From the NCBI GenBank assembly GCA_037445895.1, contig JBBIJO010000009.1, positions 1 to 64,000 on the forward strand: a stretch of DNA of 64,000 nucleotides, written 5' to 3'. The notes under the pieces are model-generated. The model was given only the letters and a program-made list of their open reading frames with translations, ran no database searches and was not told the DNA's origin. A program made the translations under genes and the position numbers. Source of the stretch: JBBIJO01 sp037445895. Lineage in GTDB: Bacteria; Bacteroidota; Ignavibacteria; Kapaibacteriales; UBA2268. Shown one piece after another: positions 1 to 7,176 of this stretch (the first letter of the stretch is position 1; every line of letters begins with the position of its first letter).

Positions 1-51
1 CCGCAATTTCCTCCAACACCTATTTTAACGCATAATTACAATAATATTTTA

Positions 52-80
52 TTGACTTTATCAAACAGTCAAAATTAATA
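52..80 (+). promoter_or_regulatory. possible promoter ahead of integrase relic
   Basis: TTGACT (52-57) and TTAATA (75-80) are separated by 17 bases, a sigma-70-like arrangement about 30 bases before the small reading frame at 113. The surrounding DNA is very AT-rich, so chance occurrence is a real possibility. Confidence 0.25.
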
Positions 81-112
81 TTTTTATTACACATATTTGT
101 GCCAAAGGAGAA

Positions 113-232
113 ATGAACCATTTAAATGATTTTAAAAAGCGATTGGCAATCGAAAGGTATTCTTTTCGAGCTATCGAAACTTACTCGAATGTTCCGAAAG
201 CCTTTTTTCGCCAATTTTTGCGAAATAACTAA
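113..232 (+). pseudogene. N-terminal remnant of a tyrosine recombinase (integrase)
   Basis: An ATG at 113 sits 4 bases after a good Shine-Dalgarno sequence (AAAGGAG, 104-110) and opens a 39-codon frame ending in TAA at 230-232. The peptide contains FKKRLAIERYSFRAIETY followed by a KAFFRQF segment. This has the pattern of the SAM-like core-binding domain that starts phage integrases and XerC/XerD-type recombinases (RYSxRTIxxY, then a helix ending in F). Nothing resembling the catalytic domain (R..HxxR..Y) follows: the frame stops and the convergent receiver gene ends at 245. I read it as a decayed 5' end left by deletion. A short genuine peptide is the alternative. Assignment rests on motif resemblance only. 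Confidence 0.5.
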
Positions 233-244
233 AAACCTTGGGAA

Positions 245-622
245 CTAATTGCCAAGTATTTCCTTCGTTTTCGCAATGAACTCGATTTTGTCTATTGGCT
301 TTTCAAAATACCCTATCGGCGGGGGAACTTGCCTTCGGGTCCCTATGAAATGTTTAAAATCTTTCGATATACCGGTTACGATGAAAACAGGTATGTCCTT
401 CGTTTTTTCATCCTCGCATAGATTCCGATAACATCTAACCCCCGATTCATTGGGCATTGAAATGTCGAGGCAAATCAAATCCGGATGTTCCTTTAAAGCT
501 TTTTCGAAGGCTTCCTTCCCATCGGTCGCAGAAAGCGTTTCGAATCCATTATCTTGTAATAACGTACTTAAATATGTAATTACATCCGGTTCATCGTCAA
601 CAATTAGAATTCTTTTCGACAT
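245..622 (-). CDS. single-domain response regulator (CheY-like receiver)
   Basis: A stand-alone receiver domain of 125 residues with the acidic pocket DDE at 9-11, phosphoacceptor Asp53 (CLDISMP) and the conserved Lys108 (FEKP). There is no output domain, so it would act through protein contacts or as a phosphorelay intermediate. Its N-terminal third is strikingly like the receiver fused to the iron-sulfur protein encoded at 2128-3873 (both have ILIVDDEPDV, then LST and DNGF at the same spacing), so the two are probably duplicates. It is the last gene of the four-gene redox/phosphorelay operon, 55 bases after the kinase gene. The natural partner is the kinase at 678-2105. Confidence 0.9.
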   Translation of the reverse strand: MSKRILIVDDEPDVITYLSTLLQDNGFETLSATDGKEAFEKALKEHPDLICLDISMPNESGVRCYRNLCEDEKTKDIPVFIVTGISKDFKHFIGTRRQVPPPIGYFEKPIDKIEFIAKTKEILGN

Positions 623-677
623 AGATACTCCTTAAATTATTAAACGTAAATATAAAAATGTCGTAATCAATCATAAT

Positions 678-2105
678 TCAAATTTGTGGGGGTTGCGATT
701 CCACAGGAAATTCAACGACAAACTTTGAACCACAACCTTCTTGAGTATCGACATATATTTTCCCATTATGCTCTTCGACAATTTTATGAACTACCATCAA
801 TCCAAACCCACTGCCACTGCTTCCTTTTGTCGAAAACAAAGGTGTAAACAGTTTTGTCTTTATCTCGTCGCTCATACCCAATCCATTGTCGCATACTGAA
901 AGAACCACTCGCCCCCCAATCTCGTTCAAACAAACTTTGATTTCGTGAGTAGGTTTTTCTTTATCCCAAACGCAAGCATACATAGCGTTCTCGATAAGAT
1001 TAAGAATCATAGTGTATATTGCCTTTGCATCGCCTTTGAATGTTCCATCGTAATTTATATCGAGAATAGCCTCGATATTATTTTCGTTAAACTTCTTTTG
1101 ATACAACTCAAAAACTTCTTTGCATAAAGTTGCTATTCGGACTTCTTGAACTTCGGGAATGCGCGATTTAGCATAATACAACATATCGAGAACTAATTGA
1201 GAGATTCTTTGCACATTTCTTTGCACCATTTCCCAGCCACGTCTGATAGATTCGTCATTCTGCCTTTGAAATCCAGACTCAACGACATAAATGCCCCCTT
1301 CGAGTCCTGTGATAATTCCTTTAATAGTGTGGGCTAAACTCGAAACCAGTTGCCCCAAATTTGCCATTTCAGATTGAATCTTTTTCAAGTTGGTAATATC
1401 GGTGGACATTTCCATTACGGCAACGATTTCATCCCGTTCATTTTTAATAGGTGCAGCATAGACAAGCACATTGATTGGCACACCATCGCGACTTGCAACT
1501 ATTTCTTCGCTAACGTGGATATTACCATCGGCAAAAGTTTCGGCAACAGGGCATATTTCGCATCTCGAAGTCCTATGTTTATAAACCTCGTAACAAAATC
1601 GTCCCCATCCTTCACCAAATTCATTTTTGAATCTTTTATTGGTGTCGATTATTTTGAAATCTTTATCTTGAATCGATATAAAACAAGGAACTTCGTTGAA
1701 AAGCATACGATATTTTTCGGTGCTTTCTTCGAGTTTCCTTTGTAGTCTTTTATTCTCGGTAATATCAATTGCCATTTCCACAACGGCAATGACGTTGTTT
1801 TGCTCATCAAACAGTGGGGAAGTTTGGGCAATTACATTAATAGGATAACCTTCTGGGGAAAAAACAAGTTCTTCGCTTGTGTGAACTCTACCATCGAGAA
1901 AAGTTTGTTCCATAGGACAAGTCGGGCATTTCGTATCCCTTTGCTTATAAACAGCATAACAATAGTCGCCGCAACGATTCCCGAATGTTTCGCGAAATCT
2001 CTTGTTTATCTTTAAAATTTTGCAATCTCGACCTTGGACGGAAACGTAACATGGTATTGCGTCAAATAGTAGTGGCTCCGATAGATATGATACTATTTCA
2101 TCCAT
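678..2105 (-). CDS. soluble sensor histidine kinase with two cysteine-bearing PAS domains
   Basis: 475 residues with no signal peptide or membrane segment, so a cytoplasmic sensor. PAS1 is about residues 10-120 and PAS2 about 130-240. They look duplicated, and each carries a cysteine group: Cys45, 49, 60 and 63 in PAS1 and Cys171, 182 and 185 in PAS2, with CxxCP followed by a TFxDG segment. Each PAS ends in a DIT motif. The dimerisation helix holds phosphoacceptor His259 (SLAHTIKG). The ATPase domain is intact: N-box Asn369/Asn373, DNGLGM at 407-412 and a GSGFGL lid at 431-436. Position between the iron-sulfur/receiver fusion and the free receiver suggests it phosphorylates one or both. The cysteines could bind a metal, an Fe-S cluster or form disulfides; sequence alone does not say which. 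Confidence 0.9.
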   Translation of the reverse strand: MDEIVSYLSEPLLFDAIPCYVSVQGRDCKILKINKRFRETFGNRCGDYCYAVYKQRDTKCPTCPMEQTFLDGRVHTSEELVFSPEGYPINVIAQTSPLFDEQNNVIAVVEMAIDITENKRLQRKLEESTEKYRMLFNEVPCFISIQDKDFKIIDTNKRFKNEFGEGWGRFCYEVYKHRTSRCEICPVAETFADGNIHVSEEIVASRDGVPINVLVYAAPIKNERDEIVAVMEMSTDITNLKKIQSEMANLGQLVSSLAHTIKGIITGLEGGIYVVESGFQRQNDESIRRGWEMVQRNVQRISQLVLDMLYYAKSRIPEVQEVRIATLCKEVFELYQKKFNENNIEAILDINYDGTFKGDAKAIYTMILNLIENAMYACVWDKEKPTHEIKVCLNEIGGRVVLSVCDNGLGMSDEIKTKLFTPLFSTKGSSGSGFGLMVVHKIVEEHNGKIYVDTQEGCGSKFVVEFPVESQPPQI

Positions 2106-2127
2106 AATTAATTCGCACTTTATTTGT

Positions 2128-3873
2128 TTACGTGCTTACCTTTTGTTCCAGGCATTTTCTTACAGTCATTAGGAGAAATTCCTTGTCAATAGGTTTTTCA
2201 ACAAATCCATCTGGTTTTGGTAGTTGGTGCTCGTAGATGAACTTTCTATGGTCAAGTTGTTTTGGGTTATCGGGATTAACTCCTGTTACAAAGACAATGG
2301 GTATTTCTTTGAATTCATTATCGGTTCGCAATGTATGGTATAAATCCAAACCGTTGGTTCCGGGCATAATCAAATCGAGCGTTATCAAATCGGGTTGTTC
2401 GAGTGCCAATATTTCCATTGCTTGTTCATAACTCGCAGCGGTAAGAGTTCGGAAACCATTATCGATGAACAATGTCGAAAGAAAGGTTACCACATCGGGT
2501 TCATCATCGACTATAAGTATAACTTTTTCAGCCGGAACCGCAACTTTATGAACGGGAACGGCAACAACTTTCTCGAATACCATAGCGTCCGCCACAAGTT
2601 CGCCAACCAGCTTAACTTTCATATTTAACTTATAGTGCTTAATTAAATCAGTTAAACCATCGACACAATTGTGGCAAGCCGTTGCAACAATATCAGCCCC
2701 AGTCGATTTCAACTGATTTGCTTTTACAATGGCTGTCTCTAAGCGTCGTTTGGCGTATTCCGACATCGACATTGCGCCCCCACCACCAGTGCAGCAAAAG
2801 TTATCGGCTCGATTTGGATGCATCTCAATAAATTCAGCGACGGAACGGGTAAGCAAAAATCGAGGTTCTTCGGTTATCCCACCGCTTCTCGACAAATTAC
2901 AAGGGTCGTGATAAGTAACTTTATAAGGAACGAGCGATGAATCCAAAATAATCCGCCCCGACAAAACGTAATCTTGCATTATTTCGAGGAAATTATATAT
3001 TGGGAACTTTAAGTCCCTACCCGTCCAATTTGGAGATTCCCAAGCAGTCGCACGATAACCGTGTCCACATTCGGAAGTTACAAGCATTTTCCCATTGAGA
3101 CGTTCCACACTATCGAAAACAAGGTTACCCATATGGGCTCCAAGAGCGTTGTCGCCAGCAAACAAACCGAAATTGGTATTGTCCCATCCTTTCGACGACA
3201 TAGTCCAACTTTCTTTCGCGACATAGAAGATTTTAGCCGCAGCCATCAAACTCAATGGAGCATACTTAATTTCGCGCGGATTGACAGCATACACTATGTT
3301 ACAGTTTTTCTTATCGATTGGTATTTCGAAAGTAGGGTCATCGAGTTCTGCTTGAAGTTCCTCGGTTAACCACTCGATAGTTTCAAGATATTCTTCATCG
3401 GAAATACCCATCTGATTCCCAGTTTCCCATTGGTCCTTTGCAACATCGATAACCCCTTTCGGTGCAACACCTTGCTCGAAAAGCACCCCGCGAGCAATTC
3501 TCATCAACAATGCTTTATCGACTCCCATTGGACAATTAAATGTGCAGCGGCGACACATCGTGCAACTACCAAACACAACATCCATAAGTTCCTGTAAATC
3601 ACTTTCGCTTTCCAAATCGCCAGCCCCAACCCAACGAGGCAAGAGTTTTCCTGTCCAATCGAAATATTTCTTATAAAGTTTTCGCACTCTATCGGCTTTG
3701 TATGCAGGAGCCATACGTGTATCGTGTGTTGCGAGATAATAGTGGCAAGATTCTGTGCACATTCCGCAATGCACACATACCCCAAACGAAATTATAGATT
3801 GCCTGTTCATTTTCTTTTGAAAAGATTGAACGGCAGCACTGACTCTTTCGCTTTTATTCGTTTGATTTCCCAT
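2128..3873 (-). CDS. HdrD/TmcB-like iron-sulfur protein fused to a receiver domain
   Basis: 581 residues. Two 4Fe-4S motifs come first: Cys33/36/39/43 and Cys104/107/110/114. A CCG-type region follows with Cys325, Cys360-Cys361, Cys400 and Cys403. This is the layout of HdrD, DsrK and TmcB, cytoplasmic electron carriers paired with a membrane cytochrome b. After an Ala/Val/Pro-rich linker (about 430-450) there is a full CheY-like receiver (about 450-575) with DDE at 456-458, phosphoacceptor Asp500 and Lys560. The membrane partner is encoded just upstream (3928-4587). From memory, the tmc region of Desulfovibrio also groups TmcB/TmcC with histidine-kinase and receiver genes; here one receiver is physically fused. 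The true electron donor and acceptor cannot be read from sequence; the fusion to a receiver is the odd feature. Confidence 0.85.
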   Translation of the reverse strand: MGNQTNKSERVSAAVQSFQKKMNRQSIISFGVCVHCGMCTESCHYYLATHDTRMAPAYKADRVRKLYKKYFDWTGKLLPRWVGAGDLESESDLQELMDVVFGSCTMCRRCTFNCPMGVDKALLMRIARGVLFEQGVAPKGVIDVAKDQWETGNQMGISDEEYLETIEWLTEELQAELDDPTFEIPIDKKNCNIVYAVNPREIKYAPLSLMAAAKIFYVAKESWTMSSKGWDNTNFGLFAGDNALGAHMGNLVFDSVERLNGKMLVTSECGHGYRATAWESPNWTGRDLKFPIYNFLEIMQDYVLSGRIILDSSLVPYKVTYHDPCNLSRSGGITEEPRFLLTRSVAEFIEMHPNRADNFCCTGGGGAMSMSEYAKRRLETAIVKANQLKSTGADIVATACHNCVDGLTDLIKHYKLNMKVKLVGELVADAMVFEKVVAVPVHKVAVPAEKVILIVDDEPDVVTFLSTLFIDNGFRTLTAASYEQAMEILALEQPDLITLDLIMPGTNGLDLYHTLRTDNEFKEIPIVFVTGVNPDNPKQLDHRKFIYEHQLPKPDGFVEKPIDKEFLLMTVRKCLEQKVST

Positions 3874-3927
3874 ATATCCCTAAATTTGTTTAATATACAT
3901 TGCAATTAAAATATAATTACGTAATCT

Positions 3928-4587
3928 TTATGTCCCTTTGATCTTAGGATAAACGCCGCGATGTCCGAAATGCTTACCGAAATAATATCGAGCAAAGGGC
4001 CACATTATGTAATGAGACATTTTACTAAAAGGAACATAGGCTATCAGAAATGCAGTTACCGCCAAATATAATCCCATTTTCAGCGTATTATGTGGTTCAA
4101 AAACGAAAAGAACCGCAAGAGAAAACCACACAACCATCATCCCAATCGAAAAGTAATCATCGGGATGGCTTATTGCACGATTGACTGGGGAAAAAACCCT
4201 CCTCGACGTCCTAACCAAACTTACAACCAAAGAGGCAACGAAAATAATTTGCAGAAAACGCTGGAAAGCACCGCCTTCTATTGCTCCAACCGAACCGAAC
4301 GAAACCATAAAAGACGTTATTATTGCAAAGGCTATTCCAATATGGAAAATAGAGAATTCGACCCACTTGTACCATTTTTTCCTTGTGCTTTCCATCGACC
4401 AAGGCATAGCAATGGAAAAGAAAGATGTTGCAATTGCTTTTCGTTCGTTCCCCTTTGCCGGAGTCCGTTCGACCATCGGCTTGAAACGTAATATCCAAAG
4501 AACTTTTGCAACGTAAACCGTAAACATAATGGCAAGAGCGATAATGTGGAGTTCGTGCTTTAGGAAACTAATTAGGTTGGCATCCAT
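3928..4587 (-). CDS. cytochrome b-type membrane subunit (NarI/DsrM/TmcC-like)
   Basis: 219 residues with about five hydrophobic segments (roughly 12-32, 78-98, 110-127, 147-165, 168-188). His82 lies inside a membrane segment. His192 is in PFSKMSHYIMWP, the typical end of the last helix in NarI, DsrM and TmcC proteins, and is followed by an RYYFGKxFGxRG stretch also typical of the family. These are candidate haem b ligands. It is the first gene of the operon and is followed after 54 bases by the iron-sulfur fusion gene, as expected for a two-subunit complex moving electrons between the quinone pool and the cytoplasm. No catalytic alpha subunit of nitrate or sulfite reductase is nearby. Confidence 0.8.
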   Translation of the reverse strand: MDANLISFLKHELHIIALAIMFTVYVAKVLWILRFKPMVERTPAKGNERKAIATSFFSIAMPWSMESTRKKWYKWVEFSIFHIGIAFAIITSFMVSFGSVGAIEGGAFQRFLQIIFVASLVVSLVRTSRRVFSPVNRAISHPDDYFSIGMMVVWFSLAVLFVFEPHNTLKMGLYLAVTAFLIAYVPFSKMSHYIMWPFARYYFGKHFGHRGVYPKIKGT

Positions 4588-4631
4588 AGGCTTTTCTCTT
4601 AAAGTTCAACTTCCCTTCTAAATATTTACAA

Positions 4632-4653
4632 ATTACCTTTTGACAAAGGTAAT
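4632..4653. promoter_or_regulatory. perfect inverted repeat, candidate operator
   Basis: Arms ATTACCTTT (4632-4640) and AAAGGTAAT (4645-4653) are exact inverted copies around TGAC. The element overlaps the expected transcription start of the promoter at 4656-4683 and ends 45 bases before the start codon at 4587. That position suits a repressor site or a 5' leader hairpin. No regulator can be named. Confidence 0.45.
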
Positions 4654-4655
4654 AC

Positions 4656-4683
4656 AAATTACAAATTAAGCAATCTATGTCAA
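4656..4683 (-). promoter_or_regulatory. promoter of the redox/phosphorelay operon
   Basis: On the minus strand a consensus -35 box TTGACA (4678-4683) is followed after 16 bases by TAATTT (4656-4661) and then GTATT. A nearly identical -10 context (TAATTTGTATT) is found ahead of the NarL-type gene ending at 41795. The 17-base string from 4653 to 4669 recurs exactly at 41816-41832. Confidence 0.5.
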
Positions 4684-4819
4684 GTCCTTTTTTATTTTTT
4701 GTAATTATAGTGTGCTAAAAAGGTTTACTCCCGGATTGGAGAGGAACAAGCATAACGCCTGCACGTTGGAATCCTTGTATTGCTTTGCAAAAATTCGACC
4801 CGAGCTATTAATTGCAAAA

Positions 4820-5161
4820 CTACTGAGTTTTATATTCTTTCGAAAGACCAATTCGATGGACGAAATCATATCGGGCAGCCTTACGAATCGAAGACGCACT
4901 ACCTTCGACAACGATGATGTTCCCCGAACTCGTAATAACTTTTAACCCAACATTTTCGAGTTTATCTTTTAAAATAAAATCTAAATTCTTATACATTTCG
5001 ATAATGCATTGAACCGGCTTGTCTGTTTTTGAATATGCAGTATCGTTCAAAACCACCTTCAATCTTGCATCGAATTTTTCTTCGAAGGTTTTCCCAATAT
5101 CACGTTTAACGCATCCCGAAAATACAAGCATTCCAAACACAAAAGCAAATAAATACTTCAT
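4820..5161 (-). CDS. small lipoprotein, possible propeptide-inhibitor-like fold
   Basis: 113 residues beginning MKYLFAFVFG with lipobox FSGC and acylated Cys17. A longer frame runs upstream to 5368, but it overlaps the OmpA gene. The start at 5161 has a Shine-Dalgarno (AAAGGGA) and produces a clean lipoprotein signal, so I prefer it. The C-terminal 60 residues (VQCIIEMYKN, later GLKVITSSGNIIVVEG and IRKAARYDFVHRIGL) resemble the ferredoxin-like fold of subtilase propeptides (I9 family), in which a strand, a short loop and a final strand occlude the protease. That resemblance is weak and visual. It is the last gene of the operon that starts with the M28 peptidase, 10 bases after the VWA-OmpA gene. 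The function is not known. Confidence 0.65.
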   Translation of the reverse strand: MKYLFAFVFGMLVFSGCVKRDIGKTFEEKFDARLKVVLNDTAYSKTDKPVQCIIEMYKNLDFILKDKLENVGLKVITSSGNIIVVEGSASSIRKAARYDFVHRIGLSKEYKTQ

Positions 5162-5171
5162 AAGAATCCCT

Positions 5172-6587
5172 TTATTTTGCAAGAATAATAAATTGTGTCC
5201 TACGATTTTTCCCTCGGCCCTCTTCGCTATCGTTTGGTGCGATTGGTTGCGATAATCCAAATCCACGCCAACGAAGCCGTTTGGAATCAATGCCACGCTC
5301 GACCAATGCGTCGAACACAGCTTTTGCTCGGCGTTCGGAGAGAGCTTGATTATATTCAACAGTCCCAACGTTATCGGTATGCCCTTGTATTTCCAATCGA
5401 AGTTTAGGGCGCGACATCATTTGGTCAACAATTTCGTCGATGATAGGAAATGACTCTGGTTTAATATCGGACTTATCGAAATCGAAAAAAATGGGGCGAA
5501 CGAAGGAATCGCCCGTATCCCTCCACATTTCCGAAGTATCGTAGAAGCCTTCCGCAAAAAGAGAATCTCCTCTGCCTGGTATATCTAAATACGACAGAAC
5601 CCTATGGTAGCCCCAGTATTTAGGAGGCTTATAAGTAATAAGATAATAATTGCGAAGGCTTAAATAAATATCGAGGAAAATGAATTTTAAATCATTCTTC
5701 GAATATGCTTTGTAGAATTTGCCTCCAGTTTGAAATGCAATCTCTTTTAAATTGTCGTCTATTGAATAACCAAAAGCAACTGTGAAAATATGGACATTCC
5801 GATTCCTCGCATTTTGTATTATTTCGCCAATTTTTACCCGTGAATAGTTGTCGTCGCCATCGGAAAAAACAACTACCAAACGGGGATTGCCGTCGTCGGG
5901 GATTTCGTTGAACATTTCCACACTTTTATTAATAGCCTCGAAAAGTCCAGAATAAAAACCAAATCCTTCTGTTCGACGTTTGCGGAATTCACTTAGCAGT
6001 TTGGGTGTATCCTTCTCGAAAGGAACTTTCACCGTAAAATCCTTGTTGAAAGAAGCAAACGCTATTCGGTCGTTATTATATTTCATCGAAATAAACAATT
6101 CTGTCCCTTCGAATATAGCATTTGTAACCCCTGTCATCGAACCACTGTAATCAACCGTCAAAGTAATATAGTATGGAATAGAATCGTTTGCTCCGTATTC
6201 TCGAACTCGAAAAGAATCGATTGGATTATGGCGAATGTTGTAAGTCTTTCCAAGATATTCATCGATTGCTTTGAAATATTTTTTATCGGTCCTTTTGTAA
6301 GGTTCAGCCATTTGCGAAACAAACCTACCTTGGTCGTCGAAAACTCGTGTAAAAAGTTTGACAGTATCGGGATATTTATCGATCTCGATTCTCCAAATAT
6401 CGTAACGAAGATTGTCTGGATTGACTGAATCGATTGTAGTAACTCCTTTCAAATAACTTTTAATGATATTTGAATCGGGTGGTTCCCAAACTTCTTTTTG
6501 CATATCGAAATCACGAAATTTTTTAGTCGAGGAACACGAAACAGCAAGCAAAATTGAACCAACTAACAAAAAAAACCGTTTCATCAA
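5172..6587 (-). CDS. lipoprotein with VWA and OmpA peptidoglycan-binding domains
   Basis: 471 residues. The N-terminus is a lipoprotein signal (LLAVSC, lipid Cys18). A von Willebrand A domain spans about 135-330, with MIDAS residues Asp146, Ser148 and Ser150 (DYSGS) and a later SDGDDN loop (242-247), so divalent-metal-dependent ligand binding is likely. An OmpA C-terminal domain occupies about 365-471 (IFFDFDKSDIKPES, later QGHTDNVGT and LSERRA), which binds peptidoglycan diaminopimelate and tethers the protein between outer membrane and cell wall. The gene lies 54 bases after the biotin-carrier gene and 10 before the small lipoprotein. The VWA face could dock a surface complex; no partner can be named. 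Confidence 0.88.
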   Translation of the reverse strand: MMKRFFLLVGSILLAVSCSSTKKFRDFDMQKEVWEPPDSNIIKSYLKGVTTIDSVNPDNLRYDIWRIEIDKYPDTVKLFTRVFDDQGRFVSQMAEPYKRTDKKYFKAIDEYLGKTYNIRHNPIDSFRVREYGANDSIPYYITLTVDYSGSMTGVTNAIFEGTELFISMKYNNDRIAFASFNKDFTVKVPFEKDTPKLLSEFRKRRTEGFGFYSGLFEAINKSVEMFNEIPDDGNPRLVVVFSDGDDNYSRVKIGEIIQNARNRNVHIFTVAFGYSIDDNLKEIAFQTGGKFYKAYSKNDLKFIFLDIYLSLRNYYLITYKPPKYWGYHRVLSYLDIPGRGDSLFAEGFYDTSEMWRDTGDSFVRPIFFDFDKSDIKPESFPIIDEIVDQMMSRPKLRLEIQGHTDNVGTVEYNQALSERRAKAVFDALVERGIDSKRLRWRGFGLSQPIAPNDSEEGRGKNRRTQFIILAK

Positions 6588-6641
6588 TTTTCATCGAATC
6601 CTATTAAATTTGGAAGACGATTGCAATTAGAAATAATTTAT

Positions 6642-7163
6642 TTATGTTCCTATTTCGAGCAAAGGAGCATCTTTTTCGACGGTATTCCCTTCGTTCACAT
6701 AAATTTTTTGCACTTTCCCACTGATTGGTGCCGAAAGAGCATTTTCCATCTTCATCGCTTCGATAATAATCACCTTATCACCTTTGTTAACTGTATCCCC
6801 TTCCTCGACCAAGATTTTGATAACCAAACCCGGCATTGGAGCCCGCATACAAACAAATCCAACGGAATCTCGTTCCGAAGAATTTATAAATTTTTTCAAT
6901 AGTTCGGAGGTCTCGTCGGAAATTTCAATTTCGTAAACGAAACCATTATGCGTCAAAGACAACAGGCCGTTCTCTGTATATTTCGCTTCGACAAGATAAA
7001 CTTTCCCATTTACAGAAACCGAAAAGATATCCGAACTCAATTTTTTTAAAACTTCAATTCGAAATGGCTGGCCATCGACTAGAACCAACGATTCATCCCC
7101 GTTTGGGCAATGTCCTTCGAGTTGTTTCCCCCCAATTCTAATAATTAAATTTTCGCTATGCAT
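6642..7163 (-). CDS. biotin/lipoyl carrier protein (BCCP-type)
   Basis: 173 residues. The C-terminal half (about 105-173) is a biotinyl domain with the classic EAMKMEN motif; the biotinylated lysine is Lys138. The preceding MPGLV and the later GNTVEKDAPLLEIG are typical of carriers in acyl-CoA carboxylases and oxaloacetate decarboxylases. The N-terminal half resembles the small beta domain often found before the carrier. The start at 7163 (ATG CAT AGC) is preferred over an upstream frame start at 7214, because the latter would overlap the peptidase gene and add a hydrophobic stretch out of place for a carrier. No biotin carboxylase or carboxyltransferase gene is adjacent, so the enzyme it serves must be encoded elsewhere. 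Confidence 0.87.
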   Translation of the reverse strand: MHSENLIIRIGGKQLEGHCPNGDESLVLVDGQPFRIEVLKKLSSDIFSVSVNGKVYLVEAKYTENGLLSLTHNGFVYEIEISDETSELLKKFINSSERDSVGFVCMRAPMPGLVIKILVEEGDTVNKGDKVIIIEAMKMENALSAPISGKVQKIYVNEGNTVEKDAPLLEIGT

Positions 7164-7176
7164 TTTATCCAAATTT

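Noticed and set aside
4090..4491. Open frame of 133 codons on the plus strand
   Set aside because: It lies antisense to the well-supported cytochrome b gene, has no ribosome site, and its product is a charge-rich mirror of the membrane protein. Treated as a shadow.
4705..4911. 68-codon minus-strand frame after the small lipoprotein
   Set aside because: It overlaps the end of the lipoprotein gene in another frame and shows no recognisable features or start signal.
5162..5368. N-terminal extension of the small lipoprotein to 5368
   Set aside because: It would overlap the OmpA-domain coding sequence by almost 200 bases and bury the lipoprotein signal; the start at 5161 has a ribosome site.
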